DNA of 64,000 nucleotides from Maritalea sp051251695 (GTDB taxonomy: Bacteria; Pseudomonadota; Alphaproteobacteria; Rhizobiales; Devosiaceae): the NCBI RefSeq assembly GCF_051251695.1, contig NZ_JBPOEU010000005.1, positions 1-64,000 on the forward strand, written 5' to 3'. The notes beneath the pieces were generated by a model. It had not been told where the DNA came from. It searched no databases and worked only from the letters and a program-made list of their open reading frames with translations. A program made the translations under genes and the position numbers. This document shows positions 52,836 through 60,594 of this stretch, one piece after another (position 1 is the stretch's first letter; each line of letters begins with the position of its first letter).

Positions 52836-53327
52836 TTAAAGCGTTGTGTTAACAGAAACGCCCTTCATAGAGGGCTCTGAGGAGGTTCGATCCTGGCCGA
52901 TTTGGCCATATGCTGATGTTTGTGTTGTTTGTCCAAGTTGCGATGCGACGCTGCTGACAATGTCTTCTGATAAGGATTTGGCGACGGCCAAAACACGCAT
53001 ATTCTCCGCCATTTGAGTAGCTAATGCAGCTTGTCCATTTTGAAGCGGTTTGAGCAGGTGCGGCACTTTGGCTTTTAACTCGGTTACGTTGGACTGGATC
53101 GTGCGCGCAAGCCCGACATATTTTTGTGCTAACTCTGCTTTGTCGGCGGCTAGCTCACCTGCTTCCATCAAACTGCCTTTACGCAACAATGTTGTTTCGT
53201 TGTTCATGATGTCTACCAGCGCACGTAGCGTAATTTCCGCATCAGCGCATATTTTTTCAGGCGCATCGAACATGGGTAATGTTTTGCTGGCAGATAAGGC
53301 TTGGGCACGTAATTGTTGTGGGGTCAT
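52836..53327 (-). CDS. FlgN-like flagellar chaperone
   Basis: 163 residues, helical. The pattern ITLRALVDIMNNETTLLRKGSLMEAGELAADKAELAQKYVGLARTI is like FlgN-family chaperones, which keep FlgK and FlgL from aggregating before export. It follows the rod-binding gene with overlapping stop and start. Name by similarity of pattern and context; confidence is moderate. Confidence 0.6.
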   Translation of the reverse strand: MTPQQLRAQALSASKTLPMFDAPEKICADAEITLRALVDIMNNETTLLRKGSLMEAGELAADKAELAQKYVGLARTIQSNVTELKAKVPHLLKPLQNGQAALATQMAENMRVLAVAKSLSEDIVSSVASQLGQTTQTSAYGQIGQDRTSSEPSMKGVSVNTTL

Positions 53328-53659
53328 TATTTATAAGCTCCCGCCGCTGGGATTGATTGGTAGTTTGTTGTTGTTGCTTGCGTAGCGATCAAATCGCGTA
53401 AGATACTGTCTGAAAGGCCTATGCCGCCGGCCTGCGCCATGTTGTTTGCATGTTCTGTTGCCATCATACCGCGCCAAGTCTCTTCTGCGTGACCGCCACC
53501 AAATGGGCCGTCCGTTTCGACAGATGTAGAGATTTGAGACATCAGGGTGTTCAGAAATACACCCTCAAGTTCAACTGCCTTTTGCTTAAGCCGTTCGAAT
53601 GTTCGCTCTGGCATATGTGCAGGGCGCTCAAGTGGAATGTGAACTTTTGAATAGGGCAT
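53327..53659 (-). CDS. Rod-binding protein (FlgJ N-terminal domain / CheL type)
   Basis: 110 residues: LEGVFLNTLMSQISTSV, then GHAEETWRGMMATEHANNMAQAGGIGLSDSILRDLI, the rod-binding domain of FlgJ. The muramidase domain of enteric FlgJ is absent, as usual in alphaproteobacteria. Its start overlaps the flgI stop by a base and its stop meets the start of the FlgN-like gene. Confidence 0.88.
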   Translation of the reverse strand: MPYSKVHIPLERPAHMPERTFERLKQKAVELEGVFLNTLMSQISTSVETDGPFGGGHAEETWRGMMATEHANNMAQAGGIGLSDSILRDLIATQATTTNYQSIPAAGAYK

Positions 53660-54774
53660 TACATCACCTCAATTTCAGCTTGCAGAGCGCCAGCGGCTTT
53701 AATGGCTTGCAGGATCGAAATCATATCTCGCGGAGATATGCCCAGCGCGTTCAGTCCATCCACCAATTCTTGAAGGGTGACGCCCTGTCTGACCAACGCC
53801 AATTTGCTATCCAATTGATCAACGTCGACTTGGGTGCGGGGCACCACAACAGTTTCACCAAGAGAAAGTGGGTTTGGTTGATCAACTTCGGGTGTTTATG
53901 TGATGGTTACCGTTAAGTTACTCTGTGCGACCGCAACAGTGGATACCCGGACCTCGCGACCCATTACAATGATCCCTGAATTTTCGTCAATTACAATTTT
54001 AGCGGTTTGGTCTGGCGTGATGACAAGCTGCTCAATGTCGGTAACAAGGTCAACAATGTTGCCGTTAAAGCCACGCGGTAACGTCAATTCCACCGTTGCA
54101 TTGTCCAATGGAACCGCGGTTGGCATACCGATGAGGTTGTTAATGGCAAGTGCGATGCGGCGGGATGTGGTGAAATCGGGGTTTCGCAAAGCAAGGCGAA
54201 CCGATCTGCGGCTGCCCAAGGCAAAATTGACTTCGCGCTCGATGATCGCCCCGGAAGATATGCGGCCGGTTGTGGGCACACCAGAAACAATTGTCGCCGA
54301 GTCTCCAGTTGCTTGAAAGCCGTTAATGGCGACTTGACCTTGGCCGATGGCATAGACTTCACCGTCCGCGCCCATGAGCGGCGTGACCAACAATGTGCCG
54401 CCTTGCAGGCTTTTCGCGTCACCTAGTGCGGCGACGTTGATATCTATGCGAGAACCTTGAGAAGAGAATGCTGGGAGATTGGCCGTGACCATCACGGCGG
54501 CAACATTCGCTGTACGCATGGAAGAACCCAGCGTATTGACGCCCATCCGCTCGAGCATTGCTTGCAAGCTTTGCTTAGTAAACGGAGAGTTGTTGAGCCC
54601 GTCGCCTGTGCCGTTGAGGCCAACAACCAAGCCATATCCGACCAGTTGGTTTTCCCGTACGCCTTCAATATCGACAATGTCTTTAATTCGTGCGGCGTGC
54701 GCAGAAAATGCGGCGCAAAATACCAGTGCGACTGCAAGACCTATTCGAATACTTAATGCTGCCAATTTGCTCAT
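53659..54774 (-). pseudogene. flgI: Flagellar P-ring protein FlgI, interrupted by an in-frame TAA
   Basis: The whole frame codes for 371 residues, the family length, but a TAA stands at codon 293 (53896-53898). Before it: signal peptide (IGLAVALVFCAAFSAHA), RIKDIVDIEGVRENQLVGYGLVVGLNGTGDG and up to AVAQSNLTVTIT. After it, in the same frame: TPEVDQPNPLSLGETVVVPRT, QELVDGLNALGISPRDMISILQAIKAAGALQAEIEVM, a perfect FlgI C-terminus. Family members have a Glu here, so one G-to-T change (GAA to TAA) explains it. The 292-residue product would lack about 79 residues. It may be a true nonsense mutation, a sequence error, or a site of read-through. A sigma-54 promoter lies upstream. Confidence 0.85.
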
Positions 54775-54842
54775 TTACTTCCCCAGTTTCCAATTAATGG
54801 CGATGCTCCCCAGCACGCTGCCATCAATACTGCCTGTATAAA

Positions 54843-54858
54843 TGCGAAAATCGTGCCA
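54843..54858 (-). promoter_or_regulatory. Sigma-54 promoter of flgI
   Basis: TGGCAC-GATTT-TCGCA on the minus strand: perfect -24 element, invariant GC of -12 kept, 5-bp spacing; 69 bp before the flgI start codon. Confidence 0.75.
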
Positions 54859-55044
54859 AGCTGTGGAGTTTTGGTAAGTATATGATTTTTATGGGGTTTT
54901 GAAGTTTTGTGTATTTTGGCAAGGATGTGAGTATAAAAATTGCGGAAAAATTTGCCGAGTCCTGCTATGCTTTACGAAAGGGATGGCAAAATATGCCTAC
55001 CGTGTTGTTAAGCAGCGGAATTCAAAAATTGGAGATGTTTTTGC

Positions 55045-55461
55045 ATGCGCATTACTGATGCAAATCGCTTGAATAAAGTTGAACGCAAAAAGAAGAAGCC
55101 TGACGGAAACCCGGGGGGTGAGTCATTTTCTCTACCGAACGACAACTCAGCCCCTGCAAAAACTGGCGCGTCGGCGTCAACATCTGATGTTGGAAGTATT
55201 GATGCGTTGCTCGCTTTGCAATCTGTCGAAGATCCCACTTTTGCGAAGAAGAAAACCATACGCCGTGGCCATGACTTATTGGACGGATTGGAACAGGTGA
55301 AAACAGATCTTTTGGTCGGGCAAATTTCCGAATCTCGTTTAGACAATATGTTAAATTTAGTTACAAAAGCGCGAAATAAGGCTGATCCTGAACTTGATGC
55401 GATTATTGATGACATTGAATTGCGCGTTCGTGTGGAATTGGCAAAGTTGAACAAATTCTGA
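55045..55461 (+). CDS. fliX: Class II flagellar assembly regulator FliX
   Basis: 138 residues. Starts MRITDANRLNKVERKKKK and ends with the conserved helical part GHDLLDGLEQVKTDLLVGQISESRLDNMLNLVTKARNKADPELDAIIDDIELRVRVELAKL. In Caulobacter FliX links assembly of the early flagellum to activity of the sigma-54 activator FlbD. It is divergent from flgI, as in Caulobacter, and supports sigma-54 control of the flgE, flgI and flgF operons here. Confidence 0.93.
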   Translation: MRITDANRLNKVERKKKKPDGNPGGESFSLPNDNSAPAKTGASASTSDVGSIDALLALQSVEDPTFAKKKTIRRGHDLLDGLEQVKTDLLVGQISESRLDNMLNLVTKARNKADPELDAIIDDIELRVRVELAKLNKF

Positions 55462-55527
55462 TGGTTAGCTGATATAATCGACGGTTTTTTTACTGTCTTT
55501 TGCCTGTAATAATTACCCCTTAGATGC

Positions 55528-55567
55528 AGTGTCACAAACTCACTTGCCGTTGGTGAGCTTGGACACT
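55528..55567. promoter_or_regulatory. Nested inverted repeat before dksA
   Basis: Outer arms AGTGTC (55528-55533) / GACACT (55562-55567) enclose inner arms CTCAC (55539-55543) / GTGAG (55553-55557). It lies 36 bp before the dksA start, so it is an operator, a leader hairpin or both. Confidence 0.5.
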
Positions 55568-55602
55568 ATATATGTCGCGCAGAGACTGAGGGAGTTATTA
55601 CC

Positions 55603-56058
55603 GTGTCAATGGATTTAGATAGTAAAGTCGATCTGGACGAGGCGGGTTTCGCGGATGGTGACACCTACCGCCCGACCGATGGCGAGAAGTTTATGAATGA
55701 TCGCCAACTGGCCTATTTCCGTAAAAAACTCGTCGCTTGGAAGAATGACATTTTGCGCGAAAGCAAAGAGACGCTTGAAACGCTGCAAGAGCAAAGTCAG
55801 AATCATCCGGACATCGCTGATCGTGCATCTTCTGAGAGTGATCGTGCGCTAGAGTTGCGAACCCGAGATCGTCAACGCAAGTTGATTTCGAAAATTGATG
55901 CGGCTTTGTCTCGCGTTGATGATAAATCTTACGGGTATTGCGAAGTGACGGGAGAGCCGATTGGCTTGGCGCGTCTGGATGCAAGACCTATCGCAACGAT
56001 GAGCCTTGAAGCGCAAGAAAAGCACGAACGCCGAGAAAAAGTTTACCGCGACGACTGA
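55603..56058 (+). CDS. dksA: DksA-like RNA polymerase regulator
   Basis: 151 residues from the GTG at 55603, with GGGAG 7 bp before it (ATG at 55609 is the alternative). Coiled-coil arms (FRKKLVAWKNDILRESKETLETLQEQSQNHPDIADRASSESDRALELRTRDRQRKL) and the globular end YGYCEVTGEPIGLARLDARPIATMSLEAQEKHERRE. Three of the four zinc Cys of E. coli DksA are replaced (Val-Thr, Ser-Ala), as usual in alphaproteobacteria, so the domain folds without zinc. It tunes transcription at rRNA and flagellar promoters with ppGpp in other bacteria. Follows fliX. Confidence 0.92.
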   Translation: MSMDLDSKVDLDEAGFADGDTYRPTDGEKFMNDRQLAYFRKKLVAWKNDILRESKETLETLQEQSQNHPDIADRASSESDRALELRTRDRQRKLISKIDAALSRVDDKSYGYCEVTGEPIGLARLDARPIATMSLEAQEKHERREKVYRDD

Positions 56059-56194
56059 TCGTTAAGACCATCGCTGTTTTGGCTGATTAAGCAATCTTTT
56101 TGCAATTTGTTGCAAATTGAATGTGTTCTGGCGCATACTGGGCTACAGTATTTGCGTTTGGAAAGGCTTTGCAGCCTTGGTTGGTCCAGTAATT

Positions 56195-57175
56195 ATGCAT
56201 AAAGAACAATATGAACTTCCTGCACTTAGGGAGGTTGAGAAAGAGCGACTTTGGCCTGTTTCTCAACCCTATGACGTGGTTTTTTATCGTTCATATGGGG
56301 TTAAGTCCGGGGTCAATGTTGCGGTTCAACATCTCTTTGACCTTGATGCTTTTGCTTCACCGCAAAAATTCACGCATTGTGCGCTTGTTGGGTCTGAACT
56401 GACCGCCATTGAAGCTTATCCGCGTGCGGTAAAGGGCTATTACACCGACATGGTGCATCCAGGTGGTGTTCGGTTCGTGCCGGTGATCGACCTTTGTTAC
56501 AACAGCCACAATAGATATCGTGATTTTCTGGTGCTGCGCGCGCCTGGTCTTAGTGCTCCAGAAACGGCGTTTGGTGCTGAATCAATGATGAAAGCGTGGC
56601 GGTATATCGAGTCGAAATACGGCTTACGGCGGTTTTTGGGCGTAGGCCGAGGCCCGCGTGACAGCAACGCCAAGCAGATTAAAGAGTGGCTTTCTTGCTC
56701 TGATCTCGTTTTAAAAGTACTGGCAGATTCCAACAGATTTGGGCTTGAGTTTCAAGAACGTGTTACCCCAAGTGGGCTTGTTGCGACGTTGCGCGGCCTT
56801 GGTTGGCAGGATGTGACATATGATTATGCGCCGCAAAAATTTGAAGCAAAAAGCCGACAATATACCCAGCAGTTTGGCCTAACCGGTACGCGTAAAGCAG
56901 GGGTTGATCTGTATGCCCTCAAGATGGCTTGGAATTTGGGCACATTTGCGAAATCTATACAGCAGCAACAATATATGGTTGAGGAATATATCAACCGGCG
57001 ATTGTCAAATGTGTGGGCTGACGGGTTAGACGCAGGACGTTATTTCGAAAGATTTACGGCAGAACATGCGATGCAGGTGTTGCAGCAGATCAAGTTGGCT
57101 CGAAAAGATGAGTTTTCTTCCCATATTGATCCGCTGTTGGCGGAACTTTCCCAAAAACGGCATATTCTGAAATAG
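56195..57175 (+). CDS. Permuted NlpC/P60 (YiiX/C92-like) hydrolase
   Basis: 326 residues from the ATG at 56195; a TTG 78 bp earlier would add a poor N-terminus, and no strong ribosome site is seen at either. Motifs of permuted papain-like amidases: His in KFTHCALVGSELTAIEAYP (His61, Glu73) placed before the nucleophile Cys in WLSCSDLVLKVL (Cys168). Such lipo-like proteins act on amide bonds of lipids or cell wall, substrate unknown. The C-terminal 130 residues are helical and unfamiliar. No signal peptide seen. Confidence 0.6.
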   Translation: MHKEQYELPALREVEKERLWPVSQPYDVVFYRSYGVKSGVNVAVQHLFDLDAFASPQKFTHCALVGSELTAIEAYPRAVKGYYTDMVHPGGVRFVPVIDLCYNSHNRYRDFLVLRAPGLSAPETAFGAESMMKAWRYIESKYGLRRFLGVGRGPRDSNAKQIKEWLSCSDLVLKVLADSNRFGLEFQERVTPSGLVATLRGLGWQDVTYDYAPQKFEAKSRQYTQQFGLTGTRKAGVDLYALKMAWNLGTFAKSIQQQQYMVEEYINRRLSNVWADGLDAGRYFERFTAEHAMQVLQQIKLARKDEFSSHIDPLLAELSQKRHILK

Positions 57176-57180
57176 TTATA

Positions 57181-57699
57181 TCATTTGCCAAGACCATTAA
57201 GGCCAAGACTAACACGGCCAAGACCATCAAGCAGTTTTGCGGTGAGCGCATTTAGCTGTTCGATTTCAGCTGTGGTTAGGGACGAAAGAATGCGTTCTTC
57301 ATTTGCCACATGAATGGGGACAAGCTCGCTCATTTTCTCAAACCCGCTTTTCGTTAGAGCGACCAGGGTGCCGCGTCTATCATTGGGGTTTTTTTGGCGT
57401 TCCACGAAGCCGGACCGTTCAAGTCGGTCGAGCCGATTGGTCATACCGCCCGAGGATACCATCGTTGCTTCATAGAGTTGGGTTGGGGTGAGGGCGTAGG
57501 GCGCACCTGAGCGTCGCAATGTGGCTAAAACATCGAATTCGCCCGGGTGAAGGCCGTGTTGACTGAACAATGGTTCAATTTCGTCTTGCATAATGCGACC
57601 TGACAATTCCGTTAGTCGCCCCAAGGTGAGCATAGGTAAGTTGTTGATTTCAGGCCATTCTTTTTGCCATTGTTCGGCGGCGAGTTGAGCGCGGTCCAT
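57181..57699 (-). CDS. MarR family transcriptional regulator
   Basis: 172 residues. Winged helix: HGLHPGEFDVLATLRRSGAPYALTPTQLYEATMVSSGGMTNRLDRLERSGFVERQKNPNDRRGTLVALTKSGFE, with the DRR wing motif. Divergent from an EamA transporter gene and probably its regulator; a palindrome lies between them. The C-terminus ends in a short Gly/Leu-rich repeat (DGLGRVSLGLNGLGK). Confidence 0.92.
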   Translation of the reverse strand: MDRAQLAAEQWQKEWPEINNLPMLTLGRLTELSGRIMQDEIEPLFSQHGLHPGEFDVLATLRRSGAPYALTPTQLYEATMVSSGGMTNRLDRLERSGFVERQKNPNDRRGTLVALTKSGFEKMSELVPIHVANEERILSSLTTAEIEQLNALTAKLLDGLGRVSLGLNGLGK

Positions 57700-57711
57700 A
57701 ATCCCTCAATT

Positions 57712-57729
57712 TATCTTGACATTAAGATA
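57712..57729. promoter_or_regulatory. Operator candidate of the MarR regulator
   Basis: TATCTT-GACATT-AAGATA: perfect 6-bp arms, with a TTGACA -35-like hexamer (57716-57721) inside it. A second loose copy (AAAGATATAATCCAATAAGATATTT area, 57738-57762) follows. Confidence 0.7.
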
Positions 57730-57772
57730 CTTTATATAAAGATATAATCCAATAAGATATTTGGAGAATATT

Positions 57773-58744
57773 ATGACCGGCCATATCACGTTGGCGGCCA
57801 CCAAGGAAAGTATCAAGCATGGTGCGGTTGGTGGTGCGTCGGCAAATGTTGATGACATTTCAAATCGCAGTTTTGATTTTAAGCCTTTGCTTCCTTTCAC
57901 CTTATTGGTGATTGTGGGAAGTTTTTTTGGCGGCACTACTGTTAATGGCAAGGTCGCTATATTGGCAGGCTGGCATCCCATCACCTTCCTAGCCCTTTCA
58001 GCAACAGCTGGTGGTTTGTTGATGATGGCTGGATTGCGGTTGTTTGGGGTGCGTATGGATTTTACGCGGCCTGTGCTCGCCTATTCATTGGTTAGCGGTC
58101 TTATGTTTGCCTTGCCCAACATATTTTTCTTTTTGGCTGTTGTGCATGTGGGGGCTGGGTTTGTTGCGTTGGTCACTGCGTTTTCGGCGGTCTTAACGTA
58201 TATTTTCAGCGTAATCATTCGAACTGAGCGGTTCGCGATTTCTCGCGCAGGCGGCGTCGTCATAGCGCTTGTTGGTGCGTTGGCCCTCAGCGTAGGTAAA
58301 CTGACAGGTGCAGGACCGTCGCCATTTTGGGTGTTGGTCGCGATGTTAGGGCCGGTCTTTTTAGCGCTGGGGAACATTTATCGATCTTGGGCGTGGCCGA
58401 AAGGGGCTTCACCCTATGCATTGGCCCCACTTATGTTGATCTTTGCAGGTTTGTTTGCTGTTCTTATCGTCGTGTTTCTGGGCGCGCCGATTGCGGTCAA
58501 TCCAAGTATTGCGATGACACAGTCGTTGGTGCTGCAAATTCTGATATTTGCGGTGGGATTTGCGTTTTATTTCTTATTGCAGAAAATTGCCGGTGCAGTT
58601 TATCTCAGCCAAATCGGACCCATCATTGCTTTTGTTGGCTCCAGCCTTGGTATTCTGGTTCTGGGAGAAGAGATAAGCCTGTCGCTGCTTATTGGCGGTG
58701 TGGCGATTGTTGGTGGCGTGTTGATTTTTAACTTTTCCAAATAG
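57773..58744 (+). CDS. EamA/DMT family transporter
   Basis: 323 residues from the ATG at 57773 (TTGGAGAATATT before it). Ten hydrophobic helices with the two EamA repeats: LPFTLLVIVGSFFGGTTVNGKVAIL and later VGFAFYFLLQKIAGAVYLSQIGPIIAFVGSSLGILVLGE. A cytosolic N-terminal extension of about 35 residues precedes the first helix. Control by the divergent MarR protein suggests export of a compound that the regulator senses. Confidence 0.88.
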   Translation: MTGHITLAATKESIKHGAVGGASANVDDISNRSFDFKPLLPFTLLVIVGSFFGGTTVNGKVAILAGWHPITFLALSATAGGLLMMAGLRLFGVRMDFTRPVLAYSLVSGLMFALPNIFFFLAVVHVGAGFVALVTAFSAVLTYIFSVIIRTERFAISRAGGVVIALVGALALSVGKLTGAGPSPFWVLVAMLGPVFLALGNIYRSWAWPKGASPYALAPLMLIFAGLFAVLIVVFLGAPIAVNPSIAMTQSLVLQILIFAVGFAFYFLLQKIAGAVYLSQIGPIIAFVGSSLGILVLGEEISLSLLIGGVAIVGGVLIFNFSK

Positions 58745-58765
58745 CAGCAAGATCAAATGCTTAAA

Positions 58766-58870
58766 AATAGAGAAGGGCACGGCAAATTGGGGAAAGCCGT
58801 GCCCTTCTGGGGAGAGCCAATCGACAAATTGGGGAAATCGATTGGCAATCTTAGGGTCTAGACCCTTTTG
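58766..58870 (-). ncRNA. Candidate small RNA or structured 3' end after flgH, twin C-rich loops
   Basis: Read on the minus strand after the flgH stop: palindrome AGGGTCTAGACCCT (58853-58866); hairpin CCAATCGA-TTTCCCCAATTTG-TCGATTGG (58817-58845); single-stranded CTCTCCCCAG; hairpin AGAAGGGCACGGC / GCCGTGCCCTTCT (58771-58808) around the same TTTCCCCAATTTG; then TATTTTTAAG. The last hairpin plus U tract is a good terminator for the flgFGAH operon. The 13-nt loop sequence is identical in both hairpins although the stems differ. C-rich loops that could pair with ribosome sites are known in alphaproteobacterial small RNAs. The 5' end is unknown; it could be a 3'-UTR product. Confidence 0.45.
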
Positions 58871-58874
58871 TTGG

Positions 58875-59609
58875 TTAGAACGGTAGAATGGCTTCCATGA
58901 ATTGTTGGCCATAGCGCGGTTGCTGAACATCGGTGATCTGACCGCGTCCGCCGTAGGAAATGCGCGCTTGGGCAATCTTAGTGGAAGGTATGGTGTTCGC
59001 GGCGCCGATATCTTCTGGCCGAACTATGCCCGCTACAATCAGGTCGCGCACTTCAAAGTTCACGCGCACTTCTTGTCGGCCTTCGATCACAAGGTTGCCA
59101 TTTGGCAGAACTTGAATAACGACCGCTGCAACTTGTGTTTCAAGATTTTCAGACCGATCAACTGATCCGTTGCCGCTGTCTGTCACGCCAGATTTCAGAC
59201 CGATTGCTGCAGATGGATTAACCCCTGGCGCCAAGCCACCGAACAAAGAGCCGACAACACCACTTGCACCTGCATCGTTCGAACTTGAACGTGAACGGGC
59301 AGACTTGTTGGAAAACTGTGCTTTGTCCGAAATTGTAACGCGCACGGTTAGGATGTCACCGACTTTGCTGGCGCGTTGGTCTTTGAAAAAGCCGCGTGTG
59401 CCGGAAATGAACAGTGAGTTCGGCGAATATGCAACACGTTCTGGCTCTGGCATTGGCATGCTAACTGGTTTGTAGCCTGCTTGCGCTCTAGGGTTTTCGA
59501 TTGAAGTTAGGGCTGGTGCTTTGCCAATATTGGCTAAACGGTTTGCCGTTGTACAGGCAGATAGACCAGCAGCTAATGCAATAAGGGTGATGATTTTGAA
59601 CATTTTCAT
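58875..59609 (-). CDS. flgH: Flagellar L-ring protein FlgH
   Basis: 244 residues. Lipoprotein signal with lipobox LSAC (Cys19). YSPNSLFISGTRGFFKDQRASKVGDILTVRVTISDKAQFSNKSARS and the C-terminal IVRPEDIGAANTIPSTKIAQARISYGGRGQITDVQQPRYGQQFMEAILPF are the family core. Last gene of flgF-flgG-flgA-flgH. Confidence 0.95.
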   Translation of the reverse strand: MKMFKIITLIALAAGLSACTTANRLANIGKAPALTSIENPRAQAGYKPVSMPMPEPERVAYSPNSLFISGTRGFFKDQRASKVGDILTVRVTISDKAQFSNKSARSRSSSNDAGASGVVGSLFGGLAPGVNPSAAIGLKSGVTDSGNGSVDRSENLETQVAAVVIQVLPNGNLVIEGRQEVRVNFEVRDLIVAGIVRPEDIGAANTIPSTKIAQARISYGGRGQITDVQQPRYGQQFMEAILPF

Positions 59610-59624
59610 TTTAAGGCTCCTAAC

Positions 59625-60581
59625 TTACCGGCTTGCGATGTGGGTTGGATCGTTTGAGATAACGACTGTTCCAGCGCCGGTTGCGATGCCCTGAACTGTC
59701 TTTTTTGACATGAGATTGAGGACGGAAATAACTTGGTTTTCTGTAGCTGAATTCAGCGCTTGGCCCTTTACGGTAAGTCGAAGAGAACCGTGACGATAAA
59801 GGATTGTCACCATGTCGTTGCGCTGGATCAATACGGGTTCTGAAAGGTCGCTGCGACGGATTAAGCTGCCGCCTCGTACTGAGCGTGTAAGACTTTTTCC
59901 CAACAGTTCAGAAAGTTGAAGGTCGCCTTGCGCTTGAGAGAAGCGAACTGGCACCGACAAGAACTCGATGTCGTTGATGTCGACGATTTCGCCCCGGGCC
60001 ATTGTTCGGCGTAAATGCGCCGCAGGGGCTGAAATTTCAATTTTGCCGTTAATGTTGAGCGGTTGTTGATGGCCTGCCAATGCCAATCGAGCCGAAACAA
60101 CGCCTGTTTGGGGCTGGTAGTCAAAGTCCAATAGAGTGATCGGTGTTGCAACAGACGGATCGGCGAACACTGGCTCCAAACCACGATAGGGCGAAAATAC
60201 AACTTCTTGGTCCTCGCCAAGCAAACCGAGTATGTTGATTTCTTGGCCAAACAGATCGCTCAAAAACTCGATATTAATCGGCATACCAGATCGTTCAACA
60301 CGAACATGGGAAATGCCTTTCGTGTCAAAGTTCTCCAAGCCGGCGCGCTGGGCTGCCAGTTTAATGGAAGCTATAGGAACAGCGCCAACTGTGCCCGGTG
60401 CTGGGCTCATAAATAAACCTGTTTCAGCTAAACGACCCGCATCTTCAAACATGTCACCGATCGTGACGATTTTCGTGTTCACCATAATTGATGGTTTGAG
60501 GACCGGAGCTGCAACTACAATGGTGGAGCTAAGGGCCGCAAAAACAAGACCAGTGAAAAGCGCTTTGCATTGATTGATCAT
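59625..60581 (-). CDS. flgA: Flagellar P-ring assembly chaperone FlgA
   Basis: 318 residues from the ATG at 60581 (AGGGAT before it), which begins a clear signal peptide (LFTGLVFAALSSTIVVAA); an upstream ATG would bury it. The SAF-like C-terminal domain has RRTMARGEIVDINDIEFLSVP and LIRRSDLSEPVLIQRNDMVTILYRHGSLRLTVKGQAL. FlgA helps FlgI assemble around the rod; note that flgI in this window carries a stop codon. Confidence 0.93.
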   Translation of the reverse strand: MINQCKALFTGLVFAALSSTIVVAAPVLKPSIMVNTKIVTIGDMFEDAGRLAETGLFMSPAPGTVGAVPIASIKLAAQRAGLENFDTKGISHVRVERSGMPINIEFLSDLFGQEINILGLLGEDQEVVFSPYRGLEPVFADPSVATPITLLDFDYQPQTGVVSARLALAGHQQPLNINGKIEISAPAAHLRRTMARGEIVDINDIEFLSVPVRFSQAQGDLQLSELLGKSLTRSVRGGSLIRRSDLSEPVLIQRNDMVTILYRHGSLRLTVKGQALNSATENQVISVLNLMSKKTVQGIATGAGTVVISNDPTHIASR

Positions 60582-60594
60582 TTTAATCAAATCC

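Noticed and set aside
52880..52895. GGTTCGATCC resembling a tRNA T-arm
   Set aside because: It lies inside the FlgN-like gene and no acceptor, D-arm or anticodon arm can be built around it.
53659..53847. A separate 62-residue gene after flgI
   Set aside because: It is the in-frame FlgI C-terminus after the TAA, without its own ribosome site; treated as part of flgI.
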